NCBI RefSeq assembly: GCF_001704275.1
Contig: NZ_CP011533.1
Span: 9,610,001-9,674,000 of the forward strand
Source of the DNA: Streptomyces noursei ATCC 11455
GTDB lineage: Bacteria; Actinomycetota; Actinomycetes; Streptomycetales; Streptomycetaceae
Length of the DNA stretch: 64,000 nucleotides
Direction of reading: 5' to 3'
In this document: piece after piece, positions 8,864 through 17,869 of the stretch
Position numbering within the stretch: the first letter of the stretch is position 1
How the letters are laid out: every line of letters begins with the position of its first letter
The notes under the pieces: generated by a model
Seen by the model: only the letters and a program-made list of their open reading frames with translations
Told to the model about the DNA's origin: nothing
Database searches by the model: none
Translations under genes and position numbers: made by a program

Positions 8864-9592
8864 TCAGAAGTCAGTGGATTCGGTGCCTAGCCAGCGTTGT
8901 TCGTCATGCTGCTCGGCTAGTAGTCGTGCGCGGTAAACACGCGTGGTAACTCCGAGTTCACGTGCGATGTCGACTGATGGGAGCCCAGATTCGCGGGCTG
9001 CGGCCAACTTTACGGGGCTGATGAGTTTGCGTGCAGCCCACATTTCCGCGGCGCGTTCTTGAGCGAAAGATGTAATGGTTGTAACACCTTTACCCGTGTA
9101 AGCGCAGCGTTGATGCTTCAGGACGATGTGTGCCAGTTCATGTGTGAGGGAACAGCGCTTTTGGATGGGGCTCAGGCCGAGGCTGCAGAGTACCTTTCCT
9201 TGTTCGGCTTCCCAGGCTGCAAGGACGCCTTGGATAGGGACGTACTGGATAGGGACGCCTATCCTCTGAAGCTCTATCTCGGGGTCGAAATCGAAAGCGG
9301 CCGACTCTACCCGCGAGGGAAGAGCGCCTTCGTTCATAATTTTTTCATGATTCAGTGTCGTAGACACTCCAATCTGGCACGGCACATTGATGAACCGTTC
9401 CAGCTCCGCGTCCTTCCCCGGAATATCTGCCCTGTCGGTGCGTCCGGTCTCGATGAACTGTCCGAGTACCTCCTCGGCTGCCCCAAGCCGCGCAACTTCG
9501 GCTTCGATCTCCGCGAGCTCTTTGCGTAGCCGCTCAGCATGGTCGGTCAGGACTGCTCGTCGCTGCATCACCCAGGTCAGCACCTCCGCCAT
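8864..9592 (-). CDS. ImmA/IrrE-family metallopeptidase with N-terminal coiled coil
   Basis: A 242-residue protein. Residues 1-50 (starting MAEVLTWVMQRRAVLTDHAE) are a charged coiled coil of a kind I recall as a separate small Streptomyces protein. Residues about 87-200 are an ImmA/IrrE zinc peptidase: HELAH at 151-155 gives the H-E-x-x-H zinc and catalytic residues, and ERAAEMWAARKLI after it supplies the expected acidic ligand. A C-terminal helix-turn-helix-like stretch (SVDIARELGVTTRVYRARLL) follows. ATG 9592 has AGGAG six bases upstream. ImmA-type enzymes cut repressors of integrative elements; the target here could be the nearby small HTH protein, which is inference. The front end looks like a fusion. 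Confidence 0.7.
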   Translation of the reverse strand: MAEVLTWVMQRRAVLTDHAERLRKELAEIEAEVARLGAAEEVLGQFIETGRTDRADIPGKDAELERFINVPCQIGVSTTLNHEKIMNEGALPSRVESAAFDFDPEIELQRIGVPIQYVPIQGVLAAWEAEQGKVLCSLGLSPIQKRCSLTHELAHIVLKHQRCAYTGKGVTTITSFAQERAAEMWAARKLISPVKLAAARESGLPSVDIARELGVTTRVYRARLLAEQHDEQRWLGTESTDF

Positions 9593-10102
9593 CGGCGGCT
9601 CCTTAACAGTGGGAACACTTCTTCGGGCCGTGCGAACTGTTGAGCCCTCGGTCGGAAAGATAGCTTACGAGCTGTTGCACGATGGTGGGCCAGATCGCTA
9701 CTGGTATCGTTGCTGGTAGTCGGCATAATTTGGTTGCCGTGATTGGGTCAACTGGGTGGTTCTCGCGTATCGGATGTTCACGGGCATCGCCTGGAGGAAT
9801 TTGATTTTTTTTGGTCTTGGCGTAGCGGAAGAATCCTCAGCTTTCTTGCTTCACGGGTGAAGGTGGCTCCAGCAATTGACGTGAGGTGCTGGGGGCTGCG
9901 GCGGAGCCCGATGGCGAATCAGTCACTTCCCCTGGCCGGCGACGGCCTACTTGGTCTGCATATGCAGGTGTGCTGTGTCACTGGCGGTTTTACCCAGGGC
10001 GTCGGCGTAACGCACTCCGCGCAGATCGCGGAGGTCGGGCACATCCGCAAGCCGCTCGTGAGGGGCCCTGCGCTTCTCGGATAGCGGTATTGAAGGTTTT
10101 CC
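9593..10102. other. No supported gene
   Basis: About 500 bp between the metallopeptidase gene and the IS3 element. A short open frame at 9743-10084 has no ribosome site and no recognisable domain. I see no RNA gene or repeat here. Confidence 0.5.
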
Positions 10103-10984
10103 TTATGTCACTGCCTGCAACTCCTCGTACTCGGCGTGGACTTCTGCGGGGGTCTTGTAGCCGAGTCCGGAGTGGAGGCGTTTTCGATTGTAGAACATCT
10201 CGATGTAGCGAACGATCGCTCGGTGGGCATGTGCGAGTGTTGGGAACGTAGTTCGGTGCACGAGTTCGTTTTTGAGGGCGCCGAAGAAGGATTCAGCCAT
10301 CGCATTGTCCCAACAGACACCGGTGCGGCCGACCGAAGCTCGCAGGCCCAACGAGCCGAGCTTACGACGAAGTTCCCGAGACGTGTATTGACTGCCGCGA
10401 TCGGAATGAAATATGCAGCCTTCGGCGAGGTCGATGTTCCGGGCCGCCATATCGAGTGCATCCGATATGAGAGAGGTCTTCATGTGGTCGGCCATCGCCC
10501 AGCCGACCACAGCTTTGGTGTGGCAGTCGATGACGGTTGCGAGATAAAGTAACCCGGCCCAGGTGTGAACGTAGGTGATATCGCTGACCAGTTTGCGCCC
10601 GGGAGCGTCAGCGGTGAAGTCACGGGCCAGAAGGTCTGGCGTGGCCGGCGCCGCATCATCGGCGATCGTGGTCGCCCGCCAGGGCCGCGGCTGGCACGGC
10701 ACCAGACCGAGCTCGCGCATCAGCGCGCGGACCAGTTCTGCTCCGGCCTGCACGTTCATTCGCTGGAGCGCGGCGTGGACACGCCGGTAGCCGTAGGTCT
10801 CTTGCGAGTCAGAGAAGACCTGGAGGATGACGGTCTTCAGTTCTGCACGGCGCTTCGCCGTGGCCGACAATGGCCTCGATCTCCAATGGTAAAAGCCCGA
10901 CGTGGACACTCCCGCCCAGGCGCACATCTGCTGCACGGGAAAGTTGTCAGACTCGCCGTCGATGAACTCGTACTTCTCCGTCAC
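10103..10984 (-). CDS. IS3-family transposase OrfB (rve integrase core)
   Basis: A 293-residue catalytic subunit of an IS3 element. An HTH_21-like region (YGYRRVHAALQR) precedes the DDE core: Asp in LVSDITYVHTWAG, Asp in IFHSDRGSQYTS, Glu in DNAMAESFFGALKNE. The GTG start at 10984 overlaps the OrfA stop by four bases (GTGA), so OrfB may be made by coupling or as a frameshift fusion. No disruption is seen, so the element may be active. Confidence 0.92.
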   Translation of the reverse strand: MTEKYEFIDGESDNFPVQQMCAWAGVSTSGFYHWRSRPLSATAKRRAELKTVILQVFSDSQETYGYRRVHAALQRMNVQAGAELVRALMRELGLVPCQPRPWRATTIADDAAPATPDLLARDFTADAPGRKLVSDITYVHTWAGLLYLATVIDCHTKAVVGWAMADHMKTSLISDALDMAARNIDLAEGCIFHSDRGSQYTSRELRRKLGSLGLRASVGRTGVCWDNAMAESFFGALKNELVHRTTFPTLAHAHRAIVRYIEMFYNRKRLHSGLGYKTPAEVHAEYEELQAVT

Positions 10985-11271
10985 CGGTATTCCTGGGCGA
11001 AGAAGGCCGCAGCTTTTCCCAGGAACTCGGTCTTCATACGGAGTTCCCGGTTCTCACGTTCCAATTCGCGAAGGCGGGCACGTTCGCTGATGTTCAACGG
11101 GGGCTCCTCACCGGCGTGCTCTTGCCGGTACCGGCTGACCCAGGTGCCCAGCGTTCCCTCGTTCACCTGTATCTCTCGGGCGACCTCAGCGATCGGGCGG
11201 GACTCCACAACCACCATCTTGACCGCCTCGTCCCGAAATTCGGGACTGAACTTCCTACGCTTCTGTGCCAC
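10981..11271 (-). CDS. IS3-family transposase OrfA
   Basis: A 96-residue OrfA: helix-turn-helix (EFRDEAVKMVVVESRPIAEV...GTLGTWVSRYR) then a leucine-zipper-like coil (RARLRELERENRELRMKTEF). It ends in the four-base overlap with OrfB. The pair forms a complete IS3 element; exact terminal repeats were not fixed. Confidence 0.9.
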   Translation of the reverse strand: MAQKRRKFSPEFRDEAVKMVVVESRPIAEVAREIQVNEGTLGTWVSRYRQEHAGEEPPLNISERARLRELERENRELRMKTEFLGKAAAFFAQEYR

Positions 11272-11324
11272 GTGCTCTCTCCGTCGTTCTGGACTTCGAT
11301 CCTATGGGGACCGCTGTCCGAGAA

Positions 11325-11418
11325 CTTCGGGGCTCCTCATCCTCCACCGCCGCCAGAAACAACCCCGCACCGTCCGCGGCTACTTCCACGCCCGCCACGC
11401 CCGCTACACCATCGAATA
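11325..11418 (+). pseudogene. IS630 transposase C-terminal scrap
   Basis: Only the last 30 or so codons remain (HRRQKQPRTVRGYFHARHARY then TIE stop). They match the ends of the IS630 remnants at 36385-36766 and 27781-28899. The following bases ...TTTTGCCTCAATA look like the right terminal repeat of that group. The rest was removed before or during the IS3 insertion. Confidence 0.6.
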
Positions 11419-11648
11419 GGCAACCAAATAGTTTTGCCTCAATAGATCGCCACAAACCAGGAGGGTTATTCACGTAGGCCTCACCAGCCTCTTGTGTAGA
11501 AGGTGAGGGCGGTGACGGTCTTGACGATGTCGGGGAAGCGGGTGAGGGGGCCGCGGTAGCGGGTGGCGAGAATCTTCCAGTTCTTCAGGTGCGCGATGGC
11601 CCGTTCGACTGCGGCTCGGAGCGTGTTGACGGAGCGGTTGGCTCTCTT

Positions 11649-12550
11649 GAGCCTTTTCCAACCTCAGGTTGTGGTGTTGAGGGTCAGGGTGAGGATGGCT
11701 TGGGCGGTGTGGGTGATGCGGGTGGTGCTGCAGCGGAGCTTCCTGAGGAGACGCCAGTTCTTGAGGGTGGCCATGGCGCGTTCGCCGAGGGCGCGGATTT
11801 TTGCGTGGGCACGGTTGACGGCTTGCTGACCGTGGGAGAGGTGCTTCCAACGGCCGCGATACGGGACACGGACGGTGCCGCCGGCGCCTTGGTATCCCTT
11901 GTCCGCCCAGCATGTGACGCCACATGAGGCGAGAGCCTCGATGATGCTGTGGGTTCGGGCGGCTTTGATGTCGTGGACGGCTCCTGGCAGTGCGGGTGAG
12001 GCCCATAGGATCCGGCCGAAGGGGTCGGCGAGGACTTGCACGTTCATGCCGTGCCGCTTGTGTTTCCCGGAGTAGTACGGGCGGTCGGCGGCGACGCGGT
12101 CGATGGGGAGTAGTGTCCCGTCGAGGATCACGAAAGCCTTGCCTGCCGCGGTCTTCATCGCCTGCTGCAACGTCGGGGCAAGAGCGGCCAGGACGCCGAT
12201 GCCCTCGTGGACGTAGCGGCACACGGTGGCGATACCGATCGCGAAGCCCGCTGCGAGGCGGGCATAGGTGTCCCCGCAGCGCAGGTGCGCCAGGACCAGA
12301 AGGGCCTGTCGGCCTGCAGTCAGCCGACGCCACCGCGTCCCGATCTGCCGACGATGGACTGTCAGGCGGCCGGCGAGGAACTGCAGGGACGCGCTGGACA
12401 GATCGATCGCCGACGGGTAGACAAGCACACGAAGCTCCTGGTGGGACACAGTTGATCTTGGTCGACAACCCGTCTACCAGGAGCTTCGTCGTTCCGTCCA
12501 CCCCGCCCGAACCACACCCCCACCAACCACATCAGGTTGGAAAAGGCTCC
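11649..12550 (-). mobile_element. IS5-family element nested in IS5 (902 bp)
   Basis: Inverted repeats GAGCCTTTTCCAACCT and AGGTTGGAAAAGGCTC; target duplication CTT at 11646-11648 and 12551-12553. It is inserted within the transposase gene of the 11462-13269 element. Confidence 0.93.
11664..12428 (-). CDS. IS5-family DDE transposase (inner element)
   Basis: An intact transposase of about 254 residues. The helix-turn-helix lies at AAGFAIGIATVCRYVHEG; the triad is VILDGTLLPIDR (Asp), CWADKGYQGAGG (Asp) and GERAMATLKNW (Glu). GTG 12428 is preferred because GGAG sits six bases before it; a GTG at 12449 would add seven residues without a site. It is the youngest insertion of this nest. Confidence 0.9.
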   Translation of the reverse strand: MLVYPSAIDLSSASLQFLAGRLTVHRRQIGTRWRRLTAGRQALLVLAHLRCGDTYARLAAGFAIGIATVCRYVHEGIGVLAALAPTLQQAMKTAAGKAFVILDGTLLPIDRVAADRPYYSGKHKRHGMNVQVLADPFGRILWASPALPGAVHDIKAARTHSIIEALASCGVTCWADKGYQGAGGTVRVPYRGRWKHLSHGQQAVNRAHAKIRALGERAMATLKNWRLLRKLRCSTTRITHTAQAILTLTLNTTT

Positions 12551-14679
12551 TTGTCTCCGGCGGATCGTTCCTGGCCGGGCGGCTTGCGCCTGGGGGTGAA
12601 CAGTCGGGAGCCGGCGTAGCCCAGGTCGCCTATGCCCTCGCGTTCGGCGAAGGCCTCGGGGAAGTGGGACTGGCGCCAGGCGTGCATGTCGTGCCGGCTG
12701 CCGGGCACCGGCGCGGAGACCGCGAGCAGGTCGCCGGCGAGAGTGGCGGCGATCTGCAGGTTGAAGCCGGTGTCGCGGTGCTTGCCGGAGAACATCGTGG
12801 TGCCCTCGCTGGACCAGTCCCACGTCGTGACCAAGGTGCCATCCACGAGTACGATCCGGCCGGCAGAGGCCTCGGTGGGATCGGGAACGTGCGTGGCCAG
12901 GACCTTCTCCACCATCGGCAGCAGGGCCGTCCACCTCCTGGAGACGGTGGCCTGGGAGATCCCGAACAACTCGGCGGCCACCTCCTGGACTGGGTTCTGC
13001 CGCAGCAGGAACAGCACCAACACCACCGACTTGTACAGGCCCAGCGCCCACATCCGCCCCGGCATCACCGGTGGGTCCGGATCCTGCACGAGCTCTTGGT
13101 GAACTCGTGCGACCAGCCCGTCAAGTTGCTCGGTGTCCAGTCCTGTCGTAATGTTCCAGCTCAACGGCCCTGCCATGGTGGTTAACTGACGCTCTCTCAA
13201 ACGTCACGCTACCGAGCAGGGCCGTCCTCGTGATCAAGAACGATGGTTGAAACCCCCGTGAATAGGCCTCCAGGCGTCATGCAACTACGCCGAAGTGGCC
13301 GAGGTACCCGACCCGCGAGACCCACGCGGAGTACGGCACGCTCTGGTTGCCGTGCTCGCGCTGACCGCGTGCGCTGTTCTGGCGGGGGCGACCTCTGTGC
13401 CGGCAGTCAGCGAGTGGATCGCTGACGCCCTGCCGCACGCCTCGATCCGCTGTTCCCGAAGCGGTTCCTGCCTGCGGAAACGACGGTCCGCCGGCTGCTG
13501 GCCCGGATCGACGGCGATGCGCTGGACCGGGCCGTCGGCCGCTGGCTCGCCGACCGACGCCCGAAAGCGACTGGGTTGCGCGGCCTCGCGGTCGACGGGA
13601 AGAGCCTGCGCGGCGTGGCCAGGGCCAAGGGCCGCAAGATCCACCTGCTTGCAGACCTCGACCACACCACCGGCCTGGTCCTGGCCCAGCTGGACGTCGG
13701 AGAGAAAAGCAGCGAGATCGCCTGCTTCCAGCCGCTGCTGGACACCGTCGCTGACCTGGCCGGCGTCGTCGTCACCAGCGACGCGATGCACACCCAGCGC
13801 GAGCACGCCGGCTACCTCCTCGGCCGGGCCGCACACTACATCGTGATCGTCAAGGGCAACCAGAAGAAGCTGCGCCGACAGCTCAAGTCCCTTCCCTGGA
13901 AGGGCATCCCGCTGCAGGAACGCACCCGGGGCACCAGCCACGGCCGCTCGGAGATCCGACGGATCAAGGTTGCCACCGTGAACAGCCTCCTCTTCCCCGG
14001 CGCCCGCCAGGCCATCCAGATCAAGCGACGCCGCACCGACCGCAAGACCGGCAAGACCACCGTCAAGACGGTCTACGCCGTCACCAGCCTGACCGCCGAG
14101 CAGGCCACTCCGGCCCAGCTCGCCCGCCTTATCCGCGACACCACCTTCGCCGAGGACGCCTCCCAGCTGCGAACCGGCAACGCGCCCCGCGCGATGGCCA
14201 CCTGGCGTAACCCCGCCGTCGGAGCCCTCCGCACCCAGGGTCTTTGCGTGAAGTGATCTTGTCCGGGTTCATCCGGTGAGTCCGAGGGCGGTCAGGGGGC
14301 GGGGGCACGGGCGGTCCGGCGGAGGGCGGCCGCGATGTTGGTGTGGCCGTCGTGGCGGTGGACGCCGATGGCGAGGTTGCGCAGGTTGGCCATGGCGCGA
14401 GGGAGTTGATCGGTTCGGATCTCGGAGTCGTCTTCGCGGAAGGTGCGGTCGCGGACATGGTGGAGTTGGTTCTCGATGAGCCAGTGGTCGCGGATCCAGG
14501 CGGCCGGTTGGGCGCCGTTGGCGGCGTCGGGTGGCAGGCTCGTGATCGCGTAGATCCTCTCGATGGTCAGGTTGCCGGTGGATAGGTCACGTCGCCAGCG
14601 CACTACTTGCAGGGCCTGGCGGGCGCCGGGGTAGTCGAGGTGGGCGAAGACGGCGGTCTTCAGGCGGCCTTACGTTGTT

Positions 14680-14890
14680 GGACGGGTTGATCGAGCCATT
14701 CGTAGGGTTGGGTCGCCCAGGGGTGCTGGGTGTGGCTATCAGGCGGCTGCCGTCCGTGGCTGAACTCGCTTCGCCGCCCGGCACCCCACGACGACCAGGC
14801 CGCTGATTGGGAAGTGCGAACGAGTCGCTGTGTAAGGCAATGCCGGCGAGGTCGTCTGTGGTACGCACTGCAACGACGACCGTCTGGAGC
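14680..14890 (+). ncRNA. Candidate bridge RNA region of the IS110 element
   Basis: IS110-group elements encode a structured bridge RNA in the non-coding left end, upstream of the recombinase gene, which pairs with both donor and target. Here the 210-bp left end is the only space for it. I can see short inverted segments but have not folded it, and the binding loops are not assigned. The call rests on family knowledge and on position. Confidence 0.4.
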
Positions 14891-16084
14891 ATGATGAGCC
14901 GGGTATGGGCCGGGATCGACAGCGGCAAGACCCACCACCATTGCGTCGTCCTGGACGCCGACGGCGCCAAGCTGCTGTCGCGCCGGGTGGCCAACGACGA
15001 GCCGGAGCTCCTCCAGCTCCTTGCAGACGTCCTCGGACTCGCGGACGACGCAACGTGGGCGGTGGACATGGCCGACGGCGGTGCCGCACTGCTGATTGCA
15101 CTGCTGGTCAACCACGATCAGGAACTGCTCTACATCCCCGGCCGCGCGGTCAACCGGGCCGCCGACGGCTACCGAGGCGAAGGCAAGACCGACGCCCGCG
15201 ACGCGCTCGTCATCGCCGACCAGGCCCGCGTCCGCCGTGACCTGAAGCCCATACGACCCAGCGACGAGATCACCGCGGAGCTGAAGCTGTTCACCGCGCG
15301 CCGCACCGACCTCGCATGCGACCGTAACCGGTCGATCAACCGCTTGCGTGCCACGCTGACCAGCATGTTTCCCGCACTGGAACGCGCGCTGGATCTGACC
15401 ACCAAGGGGCCGCTGGTGCTGCTGACGGGCTATCAGACCCCGCTGGCAATCCGTCGCGTGGGCCTGACCCGTCTCACCAAGTGGCTGAGCGTCCGCAACG
15501 TTCGCAATGCGGAGTCCCTGGCCACCGCTGCGGTCAGAGCCGCCGAGCGGCAGCACACCGCCGTCCCCGGCGAAGCGGCCATCGCCTCGCTGGTGGGTGC
15601 GCTGGTCGAGGAGGTGATGGCCCTCAACGAGAAGATCGCGGACGTCGACAAGCTCATCGAGGGCCGGTTTCGCCGCCACGAACTCGCCGAAGTGATCACC
15701 AGCATGCCGGGAATTGGCTCCCTGCTGGGCGCAGAATTCCTGGCCGCCGTGGGCAGCGACATGGCATCCTTCGCCACCCCGGACCGGCTGGCCGCCTTCG
15801 CCGGCCTGGCTCCCGCCCCGCACGACTCCGGGAAGTCCCACGGCAACCTGCACCGACCGCAGCAGTACCACCGCGGCCTCCAGCGGGTCTTCTACACCTC
15901 CGCGCTGATCAGCATCCGCAGCGACCCGAACTCGCGCCGCTTTTACGACCGCAAACGCGCTGAGGGGAAGCGCCACATCCAAGCCGTCCTCGCGCTTGCC
16001 CGCCGACGAGTCAACGTCTTCTGGGCTCTGATCCGTGACCGTCGGTGTTACCAAGTGATACCTCCAGTCACTCATGCGGCTTGA
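14891..16084 (+). CDS. IS110-family DEDD recombinase
   Basis: About 397 residues. The RuvC-like DEDD domain is N-terminal: VWAGIDSGKTHHHCVVLD (first Asp), WAVDMADGGAALL and KTDARDALVIADQ (last two acids). The Transposase_20 domain is C-terminal: ITSMPGIGSLLGAEFLAAVG, LAAFAGLAPAPHDSGKSHG, with the serine region near DSGKS. ATG 14891 (or 14894) is chosen from the family start VWAGID; upstream in-frame codons lie in the likely bridge-RNA region. No disruption is visible, so the element may be functional. Confidence 0.9.
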   Translation: MMSRVWAGIDSGKTHHHCVVLDADGAKLLSRRVANDEPELLQLLADVLGLADDATWAVDMADGGAALLIALLVNHDQELLYIPGRAVNRAADGYRGEGKTDARDALVIADQARVRRDLKPIRPSDEITAELKLFTARRTDLACDRNRSINRLRATLTSMFPALERALDLTTKGPLVLLTGYQTPLAIRRVGLTRLTKWLSVRNVRNAESLATAAVRAAERQHTAVPGEAAIASLVGALVEEVMALNEKIADVDKLIEGRFRRHELAEVITSMPGIGSLLGAEFLAAVGSDMASFATPDRLAAFAGLAPAPHDSGKSHGNLHRPQQYHRGLQRVFYTSALISIRSDPNSRRFYDRKRAEGKRHIQAVLALARRRVNVFWALIRDRRCYQVIPPVTHAA

Positions 16085-16794
16085 CTTCCAGATTGGGAAG
16101 CGGATTTCGTCGCGGTGGAGTGCGAGGTTGCGGTCGAAGTGATCGAGGACGATGTCCCGCCAGGGCAGGCGGCGCACGCGCTCGTAGATGCCGGGGTGGT
16201 TCCGCTTGACGATGGCCAGGTAGTGGGCGCCGTGTTCGCGCAGGTAGGCAGCATGCTTGTGCTGGGTGTGCAGGGCATCGGCGGTGATCAGGGCGCCGGT
16301 GAGATCGAGGGTGGCCAACAGCGGGGCGAAGGAGGGGATCTCGTTGCTCTTGTCGGCGATCTGGCGCTGGGCGAGGACCTCTCCGGTGTGCGCCATCGCG
16401 GCCAGCAGCAGGGTCGCCCTCCCCGTGCGGGTGCGCGAGCCACGCATCACCTTGCCGTCCACCGCGATCGCCTGCGGCGGGCGGGAGCGGTCGTGGGCGT
16501 TGGCGTCGTCGGGCCGGGCCCGGGCGGTCAGGAAGGCGCCGATCGCCATGTCCAGGGCGTCACCGTCGAGGTGCCCGAGGAGCCGGCGGACCGTGCCAGG
16601 GTGCGGGACCGTGGTGGAGCCAGTCAGTGGATCAGGATGGAAGCCGACCGCGCGCAGGACCCAGCGGGGTGCGTCTGCGATCCACTCTCCGATCGCCAGG
16701 GTCTTTGCACAGCCGGAGTGAACAACACCGCAGCCGGCCTCCGCCGCAACGCCCGCGACCCACTCCGCCCCCTCACACTCCTCGCCCTCGGTTG

Positions 16795-17071
16795 ATCACA
16801 AACCGGACTTCATGCAACTACACCGAAGCCCTGGTTTCGACCCCATAGCAGCTTTGTGCGCCTTGCTGCGCTTGGAAGGTTCCTTGCTGGCAAGGTGCGG
16901 CAGGTGACGCATGCGCTGAGCTTATATTTAGGGGATCAGCAAGGGGAATCAACGGGTTTCATCCAACTAGCGCTAAAGTTTTCTTCCAAGTTGACAGCGG
17001 ACAGCCAAGGGAGATGATGAAGGAGGTCACCTTTTGGGCAACATCTGAGGATCTGGTGGAAGGTTGGGGAG
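16795..17071. other. Gene-free stretch upstream of the secreted-protein gene
   Basis: AT-richer DNA with no open frame of note. GATGATGAAGGAGGTCACC at about 17011 is a strong ribosome-site-like sequence, but the frame after it is short. This probably includes the promoter of the gene at 17072. Confidence 0.45.
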
Positions 17072-17479
17072 ATGTTACGGTCAAGATCTATCGTTCTTGC
17101 ATCTATACTTACTTTTGCACTAGTCGGTATGATGCAGGGAGCTGCCCCAGCGCAGGCGGCTTCTCATATAAACATCGAGAATATTGACTTTAGCGGGACC
17201 TCCCGAAGGGGAGTCGACGTGACCGTCAGCTATACCTGCGATAGCCCCATAGATGCTTACATTGAGATCGATGTCTCTCAAGACTCACAAATGGGTGGGC
17301 CCTACGGATATTTAGAAGCCACCGCGGAGTGCAATGGGAATCTTCATGTATTAACTTACCCCGTCGCCCCACAGGTGTCATGCGAATTTCATCCAGGGTC
17401 GATTTCGGTGGCTTCATTCCTTGCTGGTCGCTCTGGTAGGGAAAGCGCCCGCAGTGATGGAATGTTTTATTTATTCTAA
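17072..17479 (+). CDS. Small secreted protein of unknown function
   Basis: A 135-residue protein. Residues 1-30 are a signal peptide (SIVLASILTFALVGMMQGAA then AQAASH, a plausible cut after AQA). The mature part is predicted beta-rich with three Cys: VDVTVSYTCDSPIDAYIEID, ATAECNGNL and QVSCEFHPG. No family is assigned with confidence; the layout recalls small secreted Streptomyces beta-sandwich proteins. GGGGAG lies immediately before ATG. Codon use is much less GC-biased than the transposon genes around it, suggesting separate origin. Confidence 0.7.
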   Translation: MLRSRSIVLASILTFALVGMMQGAAPAQAASHINIENIDFSGTSRRGVDVTVSYTCDSPIDAYIEIDVSQDSQMGGPYGYLEATAECNGNLHVLTYPVAPQVSCEFHPGSISVASFLAGRSGRESARSDGMFYLF

Positions 17480-17625
17480 TTTTCCATAGGTGATGTGCCT
17501 GCATGACTCACGTTGATCGTCAGGGTTGTTAATTATTCTCTTGCGATTACGGCTGGCATTAGTATACTCACCAGTATCCGAACCTGGACGGCTTTGCTGC
17601 TGCCTGGCAAGATTCTGATGTGATC

Positions 17626-17640
17626 GGGGGGGGGGGGGGG
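17626..17640. repeat. Homopolymer of 15 G
   Basis: An uninterrupted run of 15 G in the 390-bp space between the secreted-protein gene and the DoxX-like gene. It is not inside a convincing coding sequence; it falls within a long minus-strand frame (17568-18032) that has no support. Length variation by slippage is expected; a sequencing artefact is possible. Confidence 0.8.
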
Positions 17641-17869
17641 AGTCTGGCGTCGATGGTAGCGGGCCCCCGGTCCGCGGCTTCCATGTAGATCAGGAGAAGG
17701 TGCTGCTTCTGGCTGCTACTTGTCTTGATGTAGGCGGATGGAAGTATCCCTTTCACGTAGCCGAAAATGCAAAGATTCGAGGCGAGGCGTGCTGGCGGAC
17801 TGACTCGTGATAACGAGTAATTCTCTTGCTGTGGAATTTTGGTGAGCGAAGTGGTTTTCGGGAGATCTT

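Larger units (their letters stand above)
11481..13200 (-). pseudogene. IS5-family transposase split by an inner IS
   Basis: The gene starts at ATG 13200 and is intact until codon SAGDK, where the inner element lies. It resumes with RANRSVNTLRAAVERAIAHL and ends at 11481. Rejoined, it is essentially the 271-residue transposase of 38850-39665. As it stands the catalytic Glu region is separated from the two Asp, so no transposase is made. Confidence 0.92.
11462..13269 (-). mobile_element. IS5-family 904-bp-group element carrying a second IS5
   Basis: Outer ends AGGGTTATTCACG and its partner CGTGAATAGGCCT; the flanking 5-bp duplication is CCAGG (11457-11461, 13270-13274). Removing the inner element 11649-12550 and one CTT copy restores a 903-bp element like that at 38781-39684. 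Confidence 0.93.
14677..16099 (+). mobile_element. IS110-family element inside ISAs1
   Basis: Rejoining the host gene (...GACGAAATCCG | CGCCTGAAGACC on the minus strand) places the element at about 14677-16099, 1.42 kb, with no clear duplication, as usual for IS110. About 210 bp of non-coding DNA precede the gene and only about 15 follow it, the arrangement of the IS110 subgroup with a bridge RNA at the left end. Confidence 0.8.
14236..16713 (-). pseudogene. Second ISAs1-family transposase, inserted in the first and split by IS110
   Basis: On the minus strand the gene begins mid-sequence at AKTLAIGEWIADAP (16713) and reads through VDGKVMRG, ITADALHTQHKHAAYL and LAIVKRNHPG to DEIR at about 16100. 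There an IS110 element interrupts it. It resumes at about 14676 ([20 protein letters not shown]...) to the stop at 14292. The 5' end is missing. Both edges carry the same 13 bases CCAGGGTCTTTGC in direct orientation; the left copy is probably the element terminus and the right is inside the gene, so the 5' loss may have used this microhomology. Confidence 0.82.
13295..16794 (+). pseudogene. ISAs1-family transposase, frameshifted and split
   Basis: The N-terminal part (VPDPRDPRGVRHALVAVL...) is in one frame until about 13438. The rest ([45 protein letters not shown]) is in another frame to about 14235. The last 26 codons ([20 protein letters not shown]...) reappear at 16714-16794, beyond a 2.5-kb insertion. 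ISAs1 (H-repeat type) DDE residues lie in VDGK and SDAM. A frameshift and an insertion make it dead. Confidence 0.85.

Noticed and set aside
9743..10084. Plus-strand frame of 113 codons between the ImmA-like gene and IS3
   Set aside because: No ribosome site, family or coding bias.
14232..16720. CCAGGGTCTTTGC at both edges as a simple target-site duplication
   Set aside because: The right copy lies in coding sequence of the inserted ISAs1 (AKTLAIG) and 13 bp is too long for ISAs1; read as microhomology or coincidence instead.
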